Part shown: positions 26,003-37,889 of the stretch, piece after piece | Position numbering within the stretch: position 1 is the first letter of the stretch | Layout of the letters: each line of letters starts with the position of its first letter | DNA from: G051903925 sp051903925 | GTDB lineage: Bacteria > Pseudomonadota > Alphaproteobacteria > Zavarziniales > Zavarziniaceae | DNA: 64,000 nucleotides | Assembly: GCF_051903925.1 (NCBI RefSeq) | Contig: NZ_CP173678.1 | Span: 3,224,001 to 3,288,000 of the forward strand | Reading direction: 5' to 3' | The notes under the pieces: generated by a model | Told to the model about the DNA's origin: nothing | The model's database searches: none | The model's input: the letters and a program-made list of their open reading frames with translations, nothing else | Translations under genes and position numbers: made by a program

Positions 26003-27961
26003 ATGTGCGGAATCGCAGGCTTCCTGGATGGCGGAACGCGCGCGCCGGACGCGGTCGCGGCGCAGGCGGCGGCCCTGAATGCCGCCCTGGTCCATCGCGG
26101 ACCGGACGGCTCGGGCCTGTGGGCCGATCCCCAGGGCGGCGTGGCGCTGGGCCATTGCCGCCTGGCCATCGTGGACCTGACCGAGGCGGGGGCCCAGCCC
26201 ATGCTGTCGCGCTGCGGCCGCTATGCGCTGACCTATAATGGCGAGATCTACAACGCGCCCGAGCTTGGCGCCGAACTGGCGGCGCAAGGCGTGCCGTTCC
26301 GCGGCCATTCGGACACCGAGGTGCTGCTGGAGCTGATCGTCCGCGACGGGCTGGAGGCAGCGCTTGCCCGCGCCAGCGGGATGTTCGCGGTCGGCCTGTG
26401 GGACCGTCGCGAGCGAACCCTGACGCTGGCCCGTGATCGCCTGGGCATCAAGCCGCTGTACCTGGCGCACCTGGGCGACGGCCTGGCGTTCGCGTCCGAG
26501 ATGTCGGCCTTCCTGGGCCTGGCCGGGCGGCGCTGGACGCTGAACCGGGCCGCGGTGCAGGACCTGGTGACGCTGGCCTATATCCCGGCCCCGGCCGCCA
26601 TCCTGGCCGAGGTCGAGAAGGTCGAGGCCGGCTGCCTGGTCGTGGCGCAGGGCGGGCGGGTGGTGGCACGGCGGCGCTGGTGGGCGCTGGACGCCGCGAT
26701 CCAGGAAGCCCGCGCGGCGCCCGCGCCGGCTGACGAGGCAGCACAGCTGTCCCGCCTGGAGGGCGTGCTGGAGGCGGCGGTGAAGCGCCACCTGATCGCC
26801 GACGTGGCGGTGGGCAGCTTCCTGTCGGGCGGCATCGATTCGAGCCTGGTCACAGCCTATGCCGCCAAGGCGCGGGGCGGGCGGATCGCCACCTTCACCA
26901 TCGGCTTCGACGATCCCCGGTTCGACGAAAGCCCCCATGCGGAGGCCATCGCCCGGCACCTGGGGACCGAGCACCACACGCTGCGCGCGACGGCCGACGA
27001 TGCCCTGGCGATCGTGCCGGACCTGGCCTGGATCCATGACGAGCCGTTCGCCGATGCCTCGCAGATCCCGACCGTGCTGCTGAGCCGGCTGACCCGGCGG
27101 CATGTCACGGTCGCGCTGTCGGGCGATGGCGGGGACGAGCTGTTCGCCGGCTATGCCCGTTATCCCTGGGGCCTGCGCCTGGATCGCTGGCGCCGGCAGC
27201 CGCGGCTGGCCCGCCTGGCTGTGGCGGGGGCACTGCGCGCCATCGGTCCCGGCGGCTGGGACCGCCTGGCGCGCCTGGTGTCGCCCGCGCTGCGCCATGC
27301 GGGGGAGAAGTCGGCCAAGCTGGCCAATACCCTGGCCAGTGCCTCGCCCGCCGCCGTCTATCTGGCGCTGGTCAGCCACGCGCCGGACGGCCGCACGCTG
27401 CTGGACCGTCAGGCAGGCGGACCGGCGGAGCGGCTGGCCGGCCTGGCCCAGACGTTCGTGGACCCGCTCGACCAGCTTCAATATGTCGACAGCCGCCTGT
27501 ACTTGCCGGACGACATCCTGGTGAAGGTCGACCGCGCAACCATGTCGACGGGGCTGGAGGCACGCGTGCCGTTCCTGGATCCCGCCGTGCTGCACGCCGC
27601 CTGGGGCCTGCCGCGCGGCCTGAAGCTGGCCGAGGGCAGGGGCAAGCTGGCCCTGCGCCAGCTGCTGGCGCGCCATGTGCCCCAGGCCCTGTTCGAGCGG
27701 CCCAAGACAGGCTTCGCGGCGCCGATCGCGGACTGGCTGCGTGGCCCCTTGCGCCCTTGGGCCGATGCCCTGCTGGCGCGCGAGGTCCTGGCCGCCGATG
27801 GCGTCTTCGACGCGGCGCATGTGGCCGCCCTGTGGGCCGAGCACAAGGCAGGGACCGCCAGCCGCCAGCACCAGCTGTGGCCGGTCCTGATGTTCCAGCA
27901 CTGGGCGGAGCGCTGGCGCGACCGCCTGGACCTGGGCGGGCCTGCGCGCCTTGCCGCCTGA
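26003..27961 (+). CDS. asnB: Asparagine synthase (glutamine-hydrolysing) family amidotransferase
   Basis: A 652-aa protein with a class II glutaminase domain (catalytic Cys2 of MCGIAGF, YNGEIYN, and a glutamine-binding GDGGDE later in the synthetase part) and an ATP-binding P-loop LSGGIDSSL near 276. The intact Cys2 glutaminase distinguishes it from lasso cyclases. In this context, next to hldE, a glycosyltransferase and a methyltransferase, it more likely amidates a sugar acid in a surface polysaccharide than makes free asparagine; that is inferred. It starts 170 bp from divergent hldE. Confidence 0.88.
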   Translation: MCGIAGFLDGGTRAPDAVAAQAAALNAALVHRGPDGSGLWADPQGGVALGHCRLAIVDLTEAGAQPMLSRCGRYALTYNGEIYNAPELGAELAAQGVPFRGHSDTEVLLELIVRDGLEAALARASGMFAVGLWDRRERTLTLARDRLGIKPLYLAHLGDGLAFASEMSAFLGLAGRRWTLNRAAVQDLVTLAYIPAPAAILAEVEKVEAGCLVVAQGGRVVARRRWWALDAAIQEARAAPAPADEAAQLSRLEGVLEAAVKRHLIADVAVGSFLSGGIDSSLVTAYAAKARGGRIATFTIGFDDPRFDESPHAEAIARHLGTEHHTLRATADDALAIVPDLAWIHDEPFADASQIPTVLLSRLTRRHVTVALSGDGGDELFAGYARYPWGLRLDRWRRQPRLARLAVAGALRAIGPGGWDRLARLVSPALRHAGEKSAKLANTLASASPAAVYLALVSHAPDGRTLLDRQAGGPAERLAGLAQTFVDPLDQLQYVDSRLYLPDDILVKVDRATMSTGLEARVPFLDPAVLHAAWGLPRGLKLAEGRGKLALRQLLARHVPQALFERPKTGFAAPIADWLRGPLRPWADALLAREVLAADGVFDAAHVAALWAEHKAGTASRQHQLWPVLMFQHWAERWRDRLDLGGPARLAA

Positions 27962-27976
27962 CCGGATGGTGGTCCC

Positions 27977-28846
27977 GTGCTGAGGCGCCTGCTGGACCGG
28001 GCGTGGCCGGCCAAGATCGCGGCCAAGATCGTGCTGTCGCGCCTGCCGGTCGGCTATGGCCTGTGGCAGCGCCTGTCGCTGTTCCGGCACGGCGCGATGG
28101 ACGATCCGGCCTATGCCATCCGGGTGTTCGAGACGCACCTGGAGCGCAGCGGGCTCAAGGGCCGGAGCGGCTTCACGGTGCTGGAACTTGGGCCGGGCGA
28201 CTCGTTGGCCAGCGCCGTGATCGCCTGTGCCCATGGCGCCGCGCGCACCGTGCTGGTCGATGCCGGGCGCTTTGCCACGCGCGATGTCGGCTTCTATCGC
28301 GCCCTGGCCGAGGCGCTGCGCCAGCGGGGGCTGAACCCGCCCGACCTCAGCGGCGCCACGACGGTCGACGCGGTGCTGGCGCGCTGCCGGGCCGGCTACA
28401 TGGTGGAGGGGTTGACTTCGCTCCGCGCGCTGCCGCAGGGGACATTCGACCTGATCTTTTCCCAGGCCGTGCTGGAGCACGTGCCCCTGGCCGAGGTTGA
28501 TGCCGTCTTCCGGGAGTTCGCCAGGCTGCAGGCACCGGGTGGGATCGGCAGCCACCGCGTGGACTTCCGCGACCATCTGGCCAACGCGCTCAACAACCTG
28601 CGCTTTGGCGAAGGCGTGTGGGAGGCGCCGTTCATGACCCGCTCCGGCTTCTATACCAACCGGGTGCGCTGTGCCGCGATGCTGGAGGCAATGACCCGCG
28701 CCGGCCTTGAGCCGCAGGTGCTGGAGATCGACCGCTGGCCCAGCCTGCCGACGCCGCGCCGGGCGCTGGCCCGGCCGTTCCGTGACCTGCCCGAGGATGA
28801 GTTGCGGATCCGCTCGCTGGACGTGCTGTTGCGGCGGGCCGCGTGA
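27977..28846 (+). CDS. Class I SAM-dependent methyltransferase
   Basis: A 289-aa protein starting with GTG 16 bases after asnB; the only nearby ATG is followed by an early stop. Motif I VLELGPGDS lies at about 68-76 and FDLIFSQAVLEHVP at about 157-170 is motif IV/post-motif. Homologues act on polysaccharide or lipid intermediates. It sits inside the asnB-methyltransferase-YdcF run, and its stop overlaps the start of the next gene. Confidence 0.82.
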   Translation: MLRRLLDRAWPAKIAAKIVLSRLPVGYGLWQRLSLFRHGAMDDPAYAIRVFETHLERSGLKGRSGFTVLELGPGDSLASAVIACAHGAARTVLVDAGRFATRDVGFYRALAEALRQRGLNPPDLSGATTVDAVLARCRAGYMVEGLTSLRALPQGTFDLIFSQAVLEHVPLAEVDAVFREFARLQAPGGIGSHRVDFRDHLANALNNLRFGEGVWEAPFMTRSGFYTNRVRCAAMLEAMTRAGLEPQVLEIDRWPSLPTPRRALARPFRDLPEDELRIRSLDVLLRRAA

Positions 28847-29748
28847 TGTACCTGGTGTCGAAGATCCTGGGGGCCCTGGTCGACCCCGCCAACCTGATCG
28901 CGCTGTTGCTGGTCGTGGGTGGGCCGCTGGCGGCGTTCCGGCGCCGGATCGGGCGCCGCATGCTGTGGCTGTCGGGTCTGCTGATGCTGGCCTTTGGCGT
29001 GCTGCAGGGCGGGCAGTGGATCATCATGCCGCTGGAGCAGCGCTTTCCCGCCAATCCGCCGCTGCCGGAACGGGTGGACGGGCTGATCCTGCTGGGCGGG
29101 GCCGAGATGCCGCGCCTGTCGGTCGCCTGGAACCAGCCGCTGTTCAACGAGGCGGGCGACCGCGTCGCCGCCTTTGCCGCCCTGGCTTTGGCCCACCCGG
29201 AAGCGCGCCTGGTGGTGGCCGGCGGGTCGAACGACTTGCGCGGGCCGGCCGACTGGAAGGAATCCGAGGTCTCTCTCCGCCTGCTGGAGAAGCTGGGCAT
29301 TCCGCGCGGCCGCGCCATCGTCGAGGAGCAGTCGCGCAACACGCGCGAGAACGCCGTCAACGCCCAGGCCCTGGCCAATCCCAGGCCGGGCGAGACCTGG
29401 GTGCTGGTCACCTCCGCCGCGCACATTCCGCGCAGCGTCGGCATCTTCCGCCAGGTGGGGTGGGAGGTGATCCCCTATCCGACCGATTTCCGCGCGCTGC
29501 CGGATGCGCCGCTGCTCCAGGCGCTGGATGTGTCGACGTCGCTCGGCATCGCCCGCGCCGCGGCGCGGGAATGGGTCGGCATGGCCTATTATTATGCGAT
29601 GGGCTGGACCTCGGACCTGTTTCCGGGACCGCTTGGCCGGCGGCCCGTGCCACCGGCGGCGCCGGCGGCGGCACCACCGCCGGCACCGTCGGGACCGTCG
29701 GACCTGGGCGATCCGGCGGCCCCGCCCAGCCCCGCGCCACCCACCTGA
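28846..29748 (+). CDS. YdcF/ElyC family (DUF218) membrane protein
   Basis: A 300-aa protein. Two or three membrane segments occupy residues 1-65; the DUF218 domain begins with LILLGGAEMPRL and includes VVAGGSND, ESEVSLRLL, EEQSRNTRENA and TSAAHIPRSVGIF. ElyC-type members affect envelope polymer synthesis from undecaprenyl carriers. A Pro/Ala-rich tail of about 40 residues ends the protein. Translation probably restarts at ATG 28846 within the TGATG overlap; GTG 28843 is alternative. Confidence 0.85.
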   Translation: MYLVSKILGALVDPANLIALLLVVGGPLAAFRRRIGRRMLWLSGLLMLAFGVLQGGQWIIMPLEQRFPANPPLPERVDGLILLGGAEMPRLSVAWNQPLFNEAGDRVAAFAALALAHPEARLVVAGGSNDLRGPADWKESEVSLRLLEKLGIPRGRAIVEEQSRNTRENAVNAQALANPRPGETWVLVTSAAHIPRSVGIFRQVGWEVIPYPTDFRALPDAPLLQALDVSTSLGIARAAAREWVGMAYYYAMGWTSDLFPGPLGRRPVPPAAPAAAPPPAPSGPSDLGDPAAPPSPAPPT

Positions 29749-29861
29749 GGCCCATGCAGGGGGCGGCTGGCCCTGGGGCCTCCCGCTCTCTATAATCGCG
29801 TCCTCGAATCCCGTACCGGGCCATCGCCCTTCCGCACCGGCCCGCTCGCACGATAGTCCCC

Positions 29862-32647
<2,786 letters not shown>

Positions 32648-32651
<4 letters not shown>

Positions 32652-33172
32652 CGCGCGAGCGCATCGGCCTTTATCCGGGCACGTTCGACCCGCTGACCAA
32701 CGGCCACCTGGACATCATCAAGCGCGCGGTCAAGCTGGTCGACCGCCTGGTGATCGGGGTCGCCATCAATGCCGACAAGGGGCCGCTCTTCTCGCTTGAG
32801 GAGCGGACCGAGATGGTGCGCCACGAGTGCGCCCACTTCGCCGGGGCCAACGGCAATGCCGTCGTCGACGTGCGCCCGTTCGACAAGCTGCTGATGCACT
32901 ATACCGAGGAGGTGGGGGCCAACGTCATCATCCGCGGCCTGCGCGCGGTCAGCGACTTCGAGTACGAGTTCCAGATGGTCGGCATGAACCGCAAGCTGAA
33001 CCCCGAGATCGAGACGGTCTTCCTGATGGCCGAGGCGACGCACCAGGCGATCGCCTCGCGCCTGGTCAAGGAGATCTGCCGCCTGGGTGGCAACGTGAAG
33101 CCGTTCGTGTCACCCTATGTCGCCAAGCTGCTTGAGGCCCGGCTGACGGGCCGCGAACTCTCGAAGGTCTGA
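32648..33172 (+). CDS. coaD: Phosphopantetheine adenylyltransferase
   Basis: A 174-aa enzyme for the fourth step of coenzyme A synthesis (4'-phosphopantetheine plus ATP to dephospho-CoA). The YPGTFDPLTNGHLDII motif with HxGH-type TNGH and the ISSxx-like region (HQAIASRLVKEI) are intact. It starts with GTG overlapping the gyrA stop by four bases (GTGA). A direct 11-base repeat, AGGTCTGACGA, covers its stop (33165) and recurs at 33184. Confidence 0.95.
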
Positions 33173-33244
33173 CGAACTCCCGGAGGTCTGACGACCGCGT
33201 TCGTCGGCCTTGCTGCTCCATCCGTCCCCAACCAAAGGTCGGTC

Positions 33245-33781
33245 ATGCGTCGCGTTCTTCTGGCGCTTGCTGCGCTTCTTCTGTTTGCTTCCCCTTCACT
33301 TGCCGCGGACCCTGAAAATATGCTGATCATGGAACTCAAGACGGGCCGCGTGGTCATCGAACTGCGCCCCGACCTGGCCCCCAACCATGTCGCCCGGATC
33401 AAGGAACTGGCGCGCCAGGGCTTCTATGACGGGCTGAACTTCCACCGCGTGATCGAGGGCTTCATGGCCCAGACGGGCGATCCCCGTGGCGACGGCACCG
33501 GCGGCTCTGGCCAGAAGCTGAAGGCCGAGTTCTCGCGCGAGCCGCATGTCCGCGGCACGCTGTCGATGGCCCGCGCCCAGAACCCCGACAGCGCCGACAG
33601 CCAGTTCTTCATCTGCTTCGAGCCGGCGCCCTTCCTGGACGGCCAGTACACCGTCTGGGGCAAGGTGACCGAGGGGATGGAGCATGTCGACCAGATCAAG
33701 CGCGGCGATCCCAACCGCAACGGCTCGGTCGTGAACCCGGACAAGATCATCAGCCTGAAAGTTGCTGCCGACGTCCAGTGA
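33245..33781 (+). CDS. Secreted cyclophilin-type peptidyl-prolyl cis-trans isomerase
   Basis: A 178-aa protein with an N-terminal signal peptide (MRRVLLALAALLLFASPSLA) and a full cyclophilin domain: FYDGLNFHRVIEGFMAQTGD with the catalytic Arg in FHRV, RGTLSMARA, and DSADSQFFIC. It should assist folding of envelope proteins in the periplasm. It lies between coaD and queA, one base before the queA start. Confidence 0.93.
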   Translation: MRRVLLALAALLLFASPSLAADPENMLIMELKTGRVVIELRPDLAPNHVARIKELARQGFYDGLNFHRVIEGFMAQTGDPRGDGTGGSGQKLKAEFSREPHVRGTLSMARAQNPDSADSQFFICFEPAPFLDGQYTVWGKVTEGMEHVDQIKRGDPNRNGSVVNPDKIISLKVAADVQ

Positions 33782-33782
33782 C

Positions 33783-34904
33783 ATGACAGGGCTTCCCGGA
33801 ACAGCCGTTCCGGGCGGCCAGGCCAGCCATGACGAAGACAAGGCCGGGCGCCCAGCGCTCGGCCTTGTTGATTTTGACTACGACCTGCCGCCCGACCTGA
33901 TCGCGACCCGCCCGGCCGTGCCGCGCGACGCCGCCCGCCTGCTGGTCGTGGGCCAGGACCTGCGCGACCGCAGCGTGGCCGACCTGCCGCAGGAACTGCG
34001 CGACGGCGACCTGCTGGTATTCAACGACACCCGCGTACTGCCCGTGCGCCTGACCGGCCGGATCGGCGAGGGGCGGGTGGAGGCCACCCTGGTCGATGCG
34101 CCCGACGGCGCGCTGTGGCGCGCCCTGGTGAAGCCGGGCAAGCGCTTCCGCGACGGCGCCCACGTCACCTTCGGCGCGCTGACCGCGCAGGTGGCGGACC
34201 GCCACGCCGACGGCTCCGTCACGCTGCGCTTCGACCGCGCGGGCGAGGACCTGCGCCGCGTGCTGGAGGTCGAGGGCGACATGCCGCTGCCCCCCTACAT
34301 CGCGAAGCTGCGGGCGCCCGATGCCCAGGACCGCGCCGATTACCAGACCGTGTTCGCGGCGCACGAGGGCTCGGTCGCGGCCCCCACCGCGGGCCTGCAC
34401 TTCACGCCGGCCCTGCTGGAGCGGCTGCGCGCGCGGGGCGTGGCCCTGGCCCCGGTCACGCTGCATGTCGGGCCCGGCACCTTCCTGCCGGTCAAGGTGG
34501 AGCGCCTGGCCGACCACCAGATGCACGCCGAATGGGGTGCACTGCCCGCCGCCACGGCCGCGGCGATCGCGGCGACGCGGGCGCGCGGCGGCCGCGTCGT
34601 GCCCATCGGCACGACCGCCCTGCGCGTGCTGGAAAGTGCCGCGCTCGCGGCGCCGGACGGGGCGCCGCCAGGGCCGTGGAGCGGCGAGACGCGGCTGTTC
34701 GTGACGCCGGGCTTCCGCTTCCGCGTGGCCGATGGCCTGGTCACCAATTTCCACCTGCCCAAGTCGACACTGCTGATGCTGGTGTCCGCCCTGGGCGGGA
34801 TGGCGCGGATGCGTGCCGCCTATGCCCATGCGGTGGCCCAGCGCTATCGCTTCTTCTCCTATGGCGATGCCTCGCTGATCTGGCCGGCATCGGAGTCCGC
34901 ATGA
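33783..34904 (+). CDS. queA: S-adenosylmethionine:tRNA ribosyltransferase-isomerase
   Basis: A 373-aa enzyme transferring the ribosyl part of SAM to 7-aminomethyl-7-deazaguanine in tRNA to give epoxyqueuosine. Signature stretches are FDYDLPPDLIATRPA, VFNDTRVLPVRL, AAPTAGLHFT, HVGPGTFLPVK and NFHLPKSTLLMLVSA. An ATG one base after the cyclophilin stop is used; an upstream TTG would overlap that gene. An N-terminal addition of about 30 residues is longer than in E. coli. It overlaps tgt by ATGA. Confidence 0.95.
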   Translation: MTGLPGTAVPGGQASHDEDKAGRPALGLVDFDYDLPPDLIATRPAVPRDAARLLVVGQDLRDRSVADLPQELRDGDLLVFNDTRVLPVRLTGRIGEGRVEATLVDAPDGALWRALVKPGKRFRDGAHVTFGALTAQVADRHADGSVTLRFDRAGEDLRRVLEVEGDMPLPPYIAKLRAPDAQDRADYQTVFAAHEGSVAAPTAGLHFTPALLERLRARGVALAPVTLHVGPGTFLPVKVERLADHQMHAEWGALPAATAAAIAATRARGGRVVPIGTTALRVLESAALAAPDGAPPGPWSGETRLFVTPGFRFRVADGLVTNFHLPKSTLLMLVSALGGMARMRAAYAHAVAQRYRFFSYGDASLIWPASESA

Positions 34905-36046
34905 CCCGCTTCAGCTTCGCGATCCATGCCACGTCCGGCCAGGCGCGCCAGGGCACGATCACCACGCCCCGGGGCGAGATCCGCACGCCCGCCTTCATGC
35001 CCGTGGGCACCGCCGCGACGGTGAAGGCGATGCTGCCGGGGGCCGTGCGCGAGACGGGCGCCGACATCCTGCTGGGCAATACCTATCACCTGATGCTGCG
35101 CCCGGGGGCGGAGCGGGTGGCCCGGCTTGGCGGCCTGCACCGCTTCATGCACTGGGATCGCCCAATCCTGACCGATTCGGGCGGCTTCCAGGTGATGTCC
35201 CTGGCCGGCCTGCGCAAGCTGGACGAGCGCGGCGTCACCTTCCGCTCCCATGTCGATGGCAGCGCGCACGCCCTGACGCCGGAACGCTCGATCGAGATCC
35301 AGCGCCTGCTTGGCGCCGACATCACGATGCAGCTGGACGAGTGCGTGGCCCTGCCGGCGACGGCTGAGGAGACGGCCCGCGCCATGCGCCTGTCGCTGCG
35401 CTGGGCGGCGCGTTCCAAGGCGGCGTTCGGCGACGATGCCTCCCGCGGGCGGGCCCTGTTCGGCATCGTCCAGGGCGGGATCGACGCCGGCCTGCGCGCC
35501 GAATCGGCCGAGGGGCTGAAGGCGATCGGCTTTGACGGCTATGCCGTGGGCGGCCTGGCGGTGGGCGAGCCCCAGTCCGAGATGTTCGCGGTGCTGGACG
35601 GCGTGGTGCCGCACCTGCCTGCGGAGGCGCCACACTACCTGATGGGCGTGGGCAAGCCCTCCGACATCATCGGGGCCGTCGCGCGCGGCATCGACATGTT
35701 CGACTGCGTGATGCCGACCCGGTCGGGGCGCAATGGCCAGGCCTTCGTGCGGGGTGGCACGCTGAACCTGCGCAATGCCCGCTTTGCCGAGGATCCGGGC
35801 CCGCTGGACCCCGCGTGCCGCTGCCCGGCCTGCCGCGACTTCTCGCGCGCCTATCTGCACCACCTGGTCAAGGCGAACGAGATCCTCGCCTCGGTCCTGC
35901 TGACCTGGCACAACCTGACGCACTACCAGGACCTGATGCAGGCCCTGCGCGACGCGATTGCGGCGGGCGGCACGCTGGATGCCGTGCGCGAGGCGTTCCT
36001 GGCCCCGGGGCCACAGGCGGCCGACGATCCGCCGGACGAGGCTTGA
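34901..36046 (+). CDS. tgt: tRNA-guanine transglycosylase
   Basis: A 381-aa enzyme exchanging guanine-34 of tRNA(Asp, Asn, His, Tyr) for preQ1. DSGGFQVMSL begins near residue 92; GIDMFDCVMPTRSGRNG carries the catalytic Asp; the zinc site has C-x-C-x2-C at about 306-311 and a later His in LTWHNL. Together with queA, coupled by ATGA, it makes a queuosine operon. A tRNA-Lys gene follows 36 bp on. Confidence 0.96.
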   Translation: MTRFSFAIHATSGQARQGTITTPRGEIRTPAFMPVGTAATVKAMLPGAVRETGADILLGNTYHLMLRPGAERVARLGGLHRFMHWDRPILTDSGGFQVMSLAGLRKLDERGVTFRSHVDGSAHALTPERSIEIQRLLGADITMQLDECVALPATAEETARAMRLSLRWAARSKAAFGDDASRGRALFGIVQGGIDAGLRAESAEGLKAIGFDGYAVGGLAVGEPQSEMFAVLDGVVPHLPAEAPHYLMGVGKPSDIIGAVARGIDMFDCVMPTRSGRNGQAFVRGGTLNLRNARFAEDPGPLDPACRCPACRDFSRAYLHHLVKANEILASVLLTWHNLTHYQDLMQALRDAIAAGGTLDAVREAFLAPGPQAADDPPDEA

Positions 36047-36082
36047 CGCGCAGCCCGCGCCGCACAATCTTGCGCCCCCTGT

Positions 36083-36158
36083 GAGCCCGTAGCTCAGCCG
36101 GTAGAGCACGTGACTTTTAATCATGGGGTCTCGGGTTCGAATCCCGACGGGCTCACCA
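36083..36158 (+). tRNA. tRNA-Lys (anticodon TTT)
   Basis: 76 nt including an encoded CCA. The acceptor stem GAGCCCG pairs with CGGGCTC, the anticodon stem CGTGA pairs with TCATG (one G-T), and the loop CTTTTAA gives anticodon TTT at 36116-36118. The T-arm has GGTTCGAATCC. It follows tgt in the same direction; no integrase is beside it. Confidence 0.96.
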
Positions 36159-36332
36159 TTCCCTGATCCCAGAGCTGGTCCCCGATCCCGATGACCGGTG
36201 CCCCCCGGGTCGGTGGGGCCGAGCGTGAGGCGAACGGCTTCAGCCGACTGTGCATCGTCAGCGAATTGTCGGTTAATAGTGCCAACCACACTTTCGGCAC
36301 AACAGGCGCCACTGGCAGCATTTGGACAAGGC

Positions 36333-37256
36333 CTACTGGAAGGGGGCCTTGAGCTGGCCCCAGAAGGTGGCCGGCATTGCGGCGTCGATGCCGATGTCGG
36401 CTGGCGGGCGGCGGGGTGGCCGGCAATAGGTGCCGAAGAGCTGGTCGAACAGGACCAGATTCTCGCCATAGTTCCGGTTGCCCTCGTCCAGCACCTTGGA
36501 ATGGTGCCAGCGGTGCAGTTCGGGCGTGTTGAAGACCAGGCTGAGCGCGCCGAATCGCATCTCGACATTGCAATGGGTCAGCAGGCCGATGAACGCGGTG
36601 ATCGCCGACACCCACAGGATCACGTCGCCCGGTGCTCCCACGGCTGCCGCCAGGGCCAGGGCCGGGATTGTCTTGGCCAGGCTGTCGACGGCGTGGAAGC
36701 GGCCGGTATTCACCACCCACAGCCGGACCGAGGAATGATGCACGGCATGAAAGCGCCACAGGCGCGGCCATTCATGGGCGAGGCGGTGGATGGTGTAGAG
36801 CGCTGCCTCCGCGATGACGAGACCGAGGGCGACCTGGAGGGCGAAGGGCAGGGCGCTGGGCCAAAGCCCGCGGCCCTCCGCGGGAAGCAGGTCGCCCGCA
36901 CCGATCGCCAGCGTCAGCAGCAGCAAGCCGGCGATGAAGCCCTTGTTCAGCAGCGTGTGGGCGAGGTCGGGGCCGATCTGCCCGTCGTCGCGCTGCCAGG
37001 CAGGCTCGTGCGGCATCAACCGCTCGCAGCCCAGCAGCACCAAGGCCAGGGCGATGTAGACAAGGTCGAAGCCGATCGTCGCCTGCCCCAGCGCATGGGC
37101 CAGGGCCAGGCCCGCGATGGCGCCGGACAGCAGCAGCGGCCACAGCAGCCAGGCAAGGGCAAGGCGCACCGGGCCCGCGGGAGCTGGACGGCTGGGCTCG
37201 TAAGGCAAGGCGTCCAATGACGGGATCTCCACGGCCCGCCCGGGCCGACCCCCCAT
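36333..37256 (-). CDS. Sterol desaturase / fatty acid hydroxylase family membrane protein
   Basis: A 307-aa integral membrane di-iron enzyme. Four or more hydrophobic segments (31-56, 63-77, 104-120, 137-155) are followed by three His boxes: HRLAH at 157-161, HAVHH at 170-174 and HRWHH at 248-252, as in the family that hydroxylates or desaturates lipids and carotenoids. The substrate is unknown. The gap of about 170 bp to tRNA-Lys holds no gene. Confidence 0.87.
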   Translation of the reverse strand: MGGRPGRAVEIPSLDALPYEPSRPAPAGPVRLALAWLLWPLLLSGAIAGLALAHALGQATIGFDLVYIALALVLLGCERLMPHEPAWQRDDGQIGPDLAHTLLNKGFIAGLLLLTLAIGAGDLLPAEGRGLWPSALPFALQVALGLVIAEAALYTIHRLAHEWPRLWRFHAVHHSSVRLWVVNTGRFHAVDSLAKTIPALALAAAVGAPGDVILWVSAITAFIGLLTHCNVEMRFGALSLVFNTPELHRWHHSKVLDEGNRNYGENLVLFDQLFGTYCRPPRRPPADIGIDAAMPATFWGQLKAPFQ

Positions 37257-37368
37257 GCGTCAGTCCCCGAACCTGGCCGGCCGATACTAGGTGCGTGACC
37301 GCGCCGTGTCTGCATTCTTGGCCACGACGCGCCGTGCCCGTCCGGCGCGATCGGTCCTGGAGGAAATC

Positions 37369-37644
37369 ATGAGCACGATCATGCTGGTCAGCCACGAGCG
37401 CCTGGTCGCCATCGAATGGTACCTGCGCCGGCTTTATGTCGAGCGATTCGCGACGGAGCCGGACCCCGTGGCGGCGGCCCAGGCACTGCTGGCGGAGGCG
37501 GACGCCTTTGGCGCGGCGCTGTGCGACTACGCCCAGACCGCCGACGCACCGCCCGAGGCGGTCGCGACCTCGACCGAGATCGCGTCCGAGCTGAAGGCCC
37601 TGGGCGCCGGCATCCTGGAGGATACGCGCGCCGCCGCATCCTGA
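37369..37644 (+). CDS. Hypothetical 91-aa helical protein
   Basis: Starts at an ATG preceded by GGAGGAAATC. The product is acidic and helix-rich (ERLVAIEWYLRRLYVER, then a long Ala/Glu-rich part, DAFGAALCDYAQ, ending ELKALGAGILEDTR). No signal, membrane segment or known motif is seen. It is followed 60 bp on by a short membrane protein gene; the frame runs upstream to 37291 but without a ribosome site. Confidence 0.6.
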   Translation: MSTIMLVSHERLVAIEWYLRRLYVERFATEPDPVAAAQALLAEADAFGAALCDYAQTADAPPEAVATSTEIASELKALGAGILEDTRAAAS

Positions 37645-37704
37645 CCGCGGCGGAACGGTTTTGGGCGGCACCTATTGAGCGGCCATATACACCGGAGTGC
37701 CGCC

Positions 37705-37878
37705 ATGACCACCTATGAGACCGTTCACCACGACACCGTCCACCGCGACACCGTCCACCGCGACACTGGGCCGGCCTTTGCCGGGCTGGATATCCTTGGC
37801 TTCCTCGCCGCCGTCATCATGGTCCTTGGACCCATGGTGCCGATGGCAACCATTGCCAGCTATCCCGGCCTGGGCTGA
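37705..37878 (+). CDS. Small membrane protein with tandem TVHRD repeats
   Basis: A 57-aa protein: N-terminal repeats of (D)TVHRD (residues about 5-20) encoded by three 15-bp units at 37717-37761, then a single hydrophobic segment (LDILGFLAAVIMVLGPMVPMATIA). An ATG at 37705 follows GGAG. His-Asp pairs could bind metal; no family is recognized. Its stop forms a hairpin with the stop of the convergent glycosyltransferase gene. Confidence 0.6.
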   Translation: MTTYETVHHDTVHRDTVHRDTGPAFAGLDILGFLAAVIMVLGPMVPMATIASYPGLG

Positions 37879-37889
37879 GCCTTCAGCCC
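37872..37889. other. Hairpin spanning two convergent stop codons
   Basis: GGGCTGA, loop GCCT, TCAGCCC: a perfect 7-bp stem comprising the TGA of the small plus-strand gene and the TGA of the minus-strand glycosyltransferase. It is the same arrangement as at 23221. There is no T-run. Confidence 0.4.

Noticed and set aside
26003..27961. Asparagine synthetase as the missing lasso cyclase
   Set aside because: It keeps the catalytic Cys2 and full glutaminase domain, is 14 kb away on the other strand and is embedded in polysaccharide genes.
33165..33194. Direct repeat AGGTCTGACGA at the coaD stop as a regulatory site
   Set aside because: Short, adjacent and likely a small local duplication; no symmetry or promoter is associated.
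36159..36332. Gene in the gap after tRNA-Lys
   Set aside because: Frames are interrupted or composed of shadow sequence and lack a ribosome site.
36083..36333. tRNA-Lys as an integration site
   Set aside because: No integrase gene and no repeat of the tRNA 3' end is visible downstream.
36121..36771. Minus-strand frame crossing the tRNA-Lys gene with a product ending SGFEPETP
   Set aside because: This C-terminal string is the known artifact of translating the T-arm of a tRNA gene.
37717..37761. Tandem repeats as a CRISPR array or minisatellite
   Set aside because: Only three adjacent 15-bp units without spacers, lying in frame inside a small coding region.
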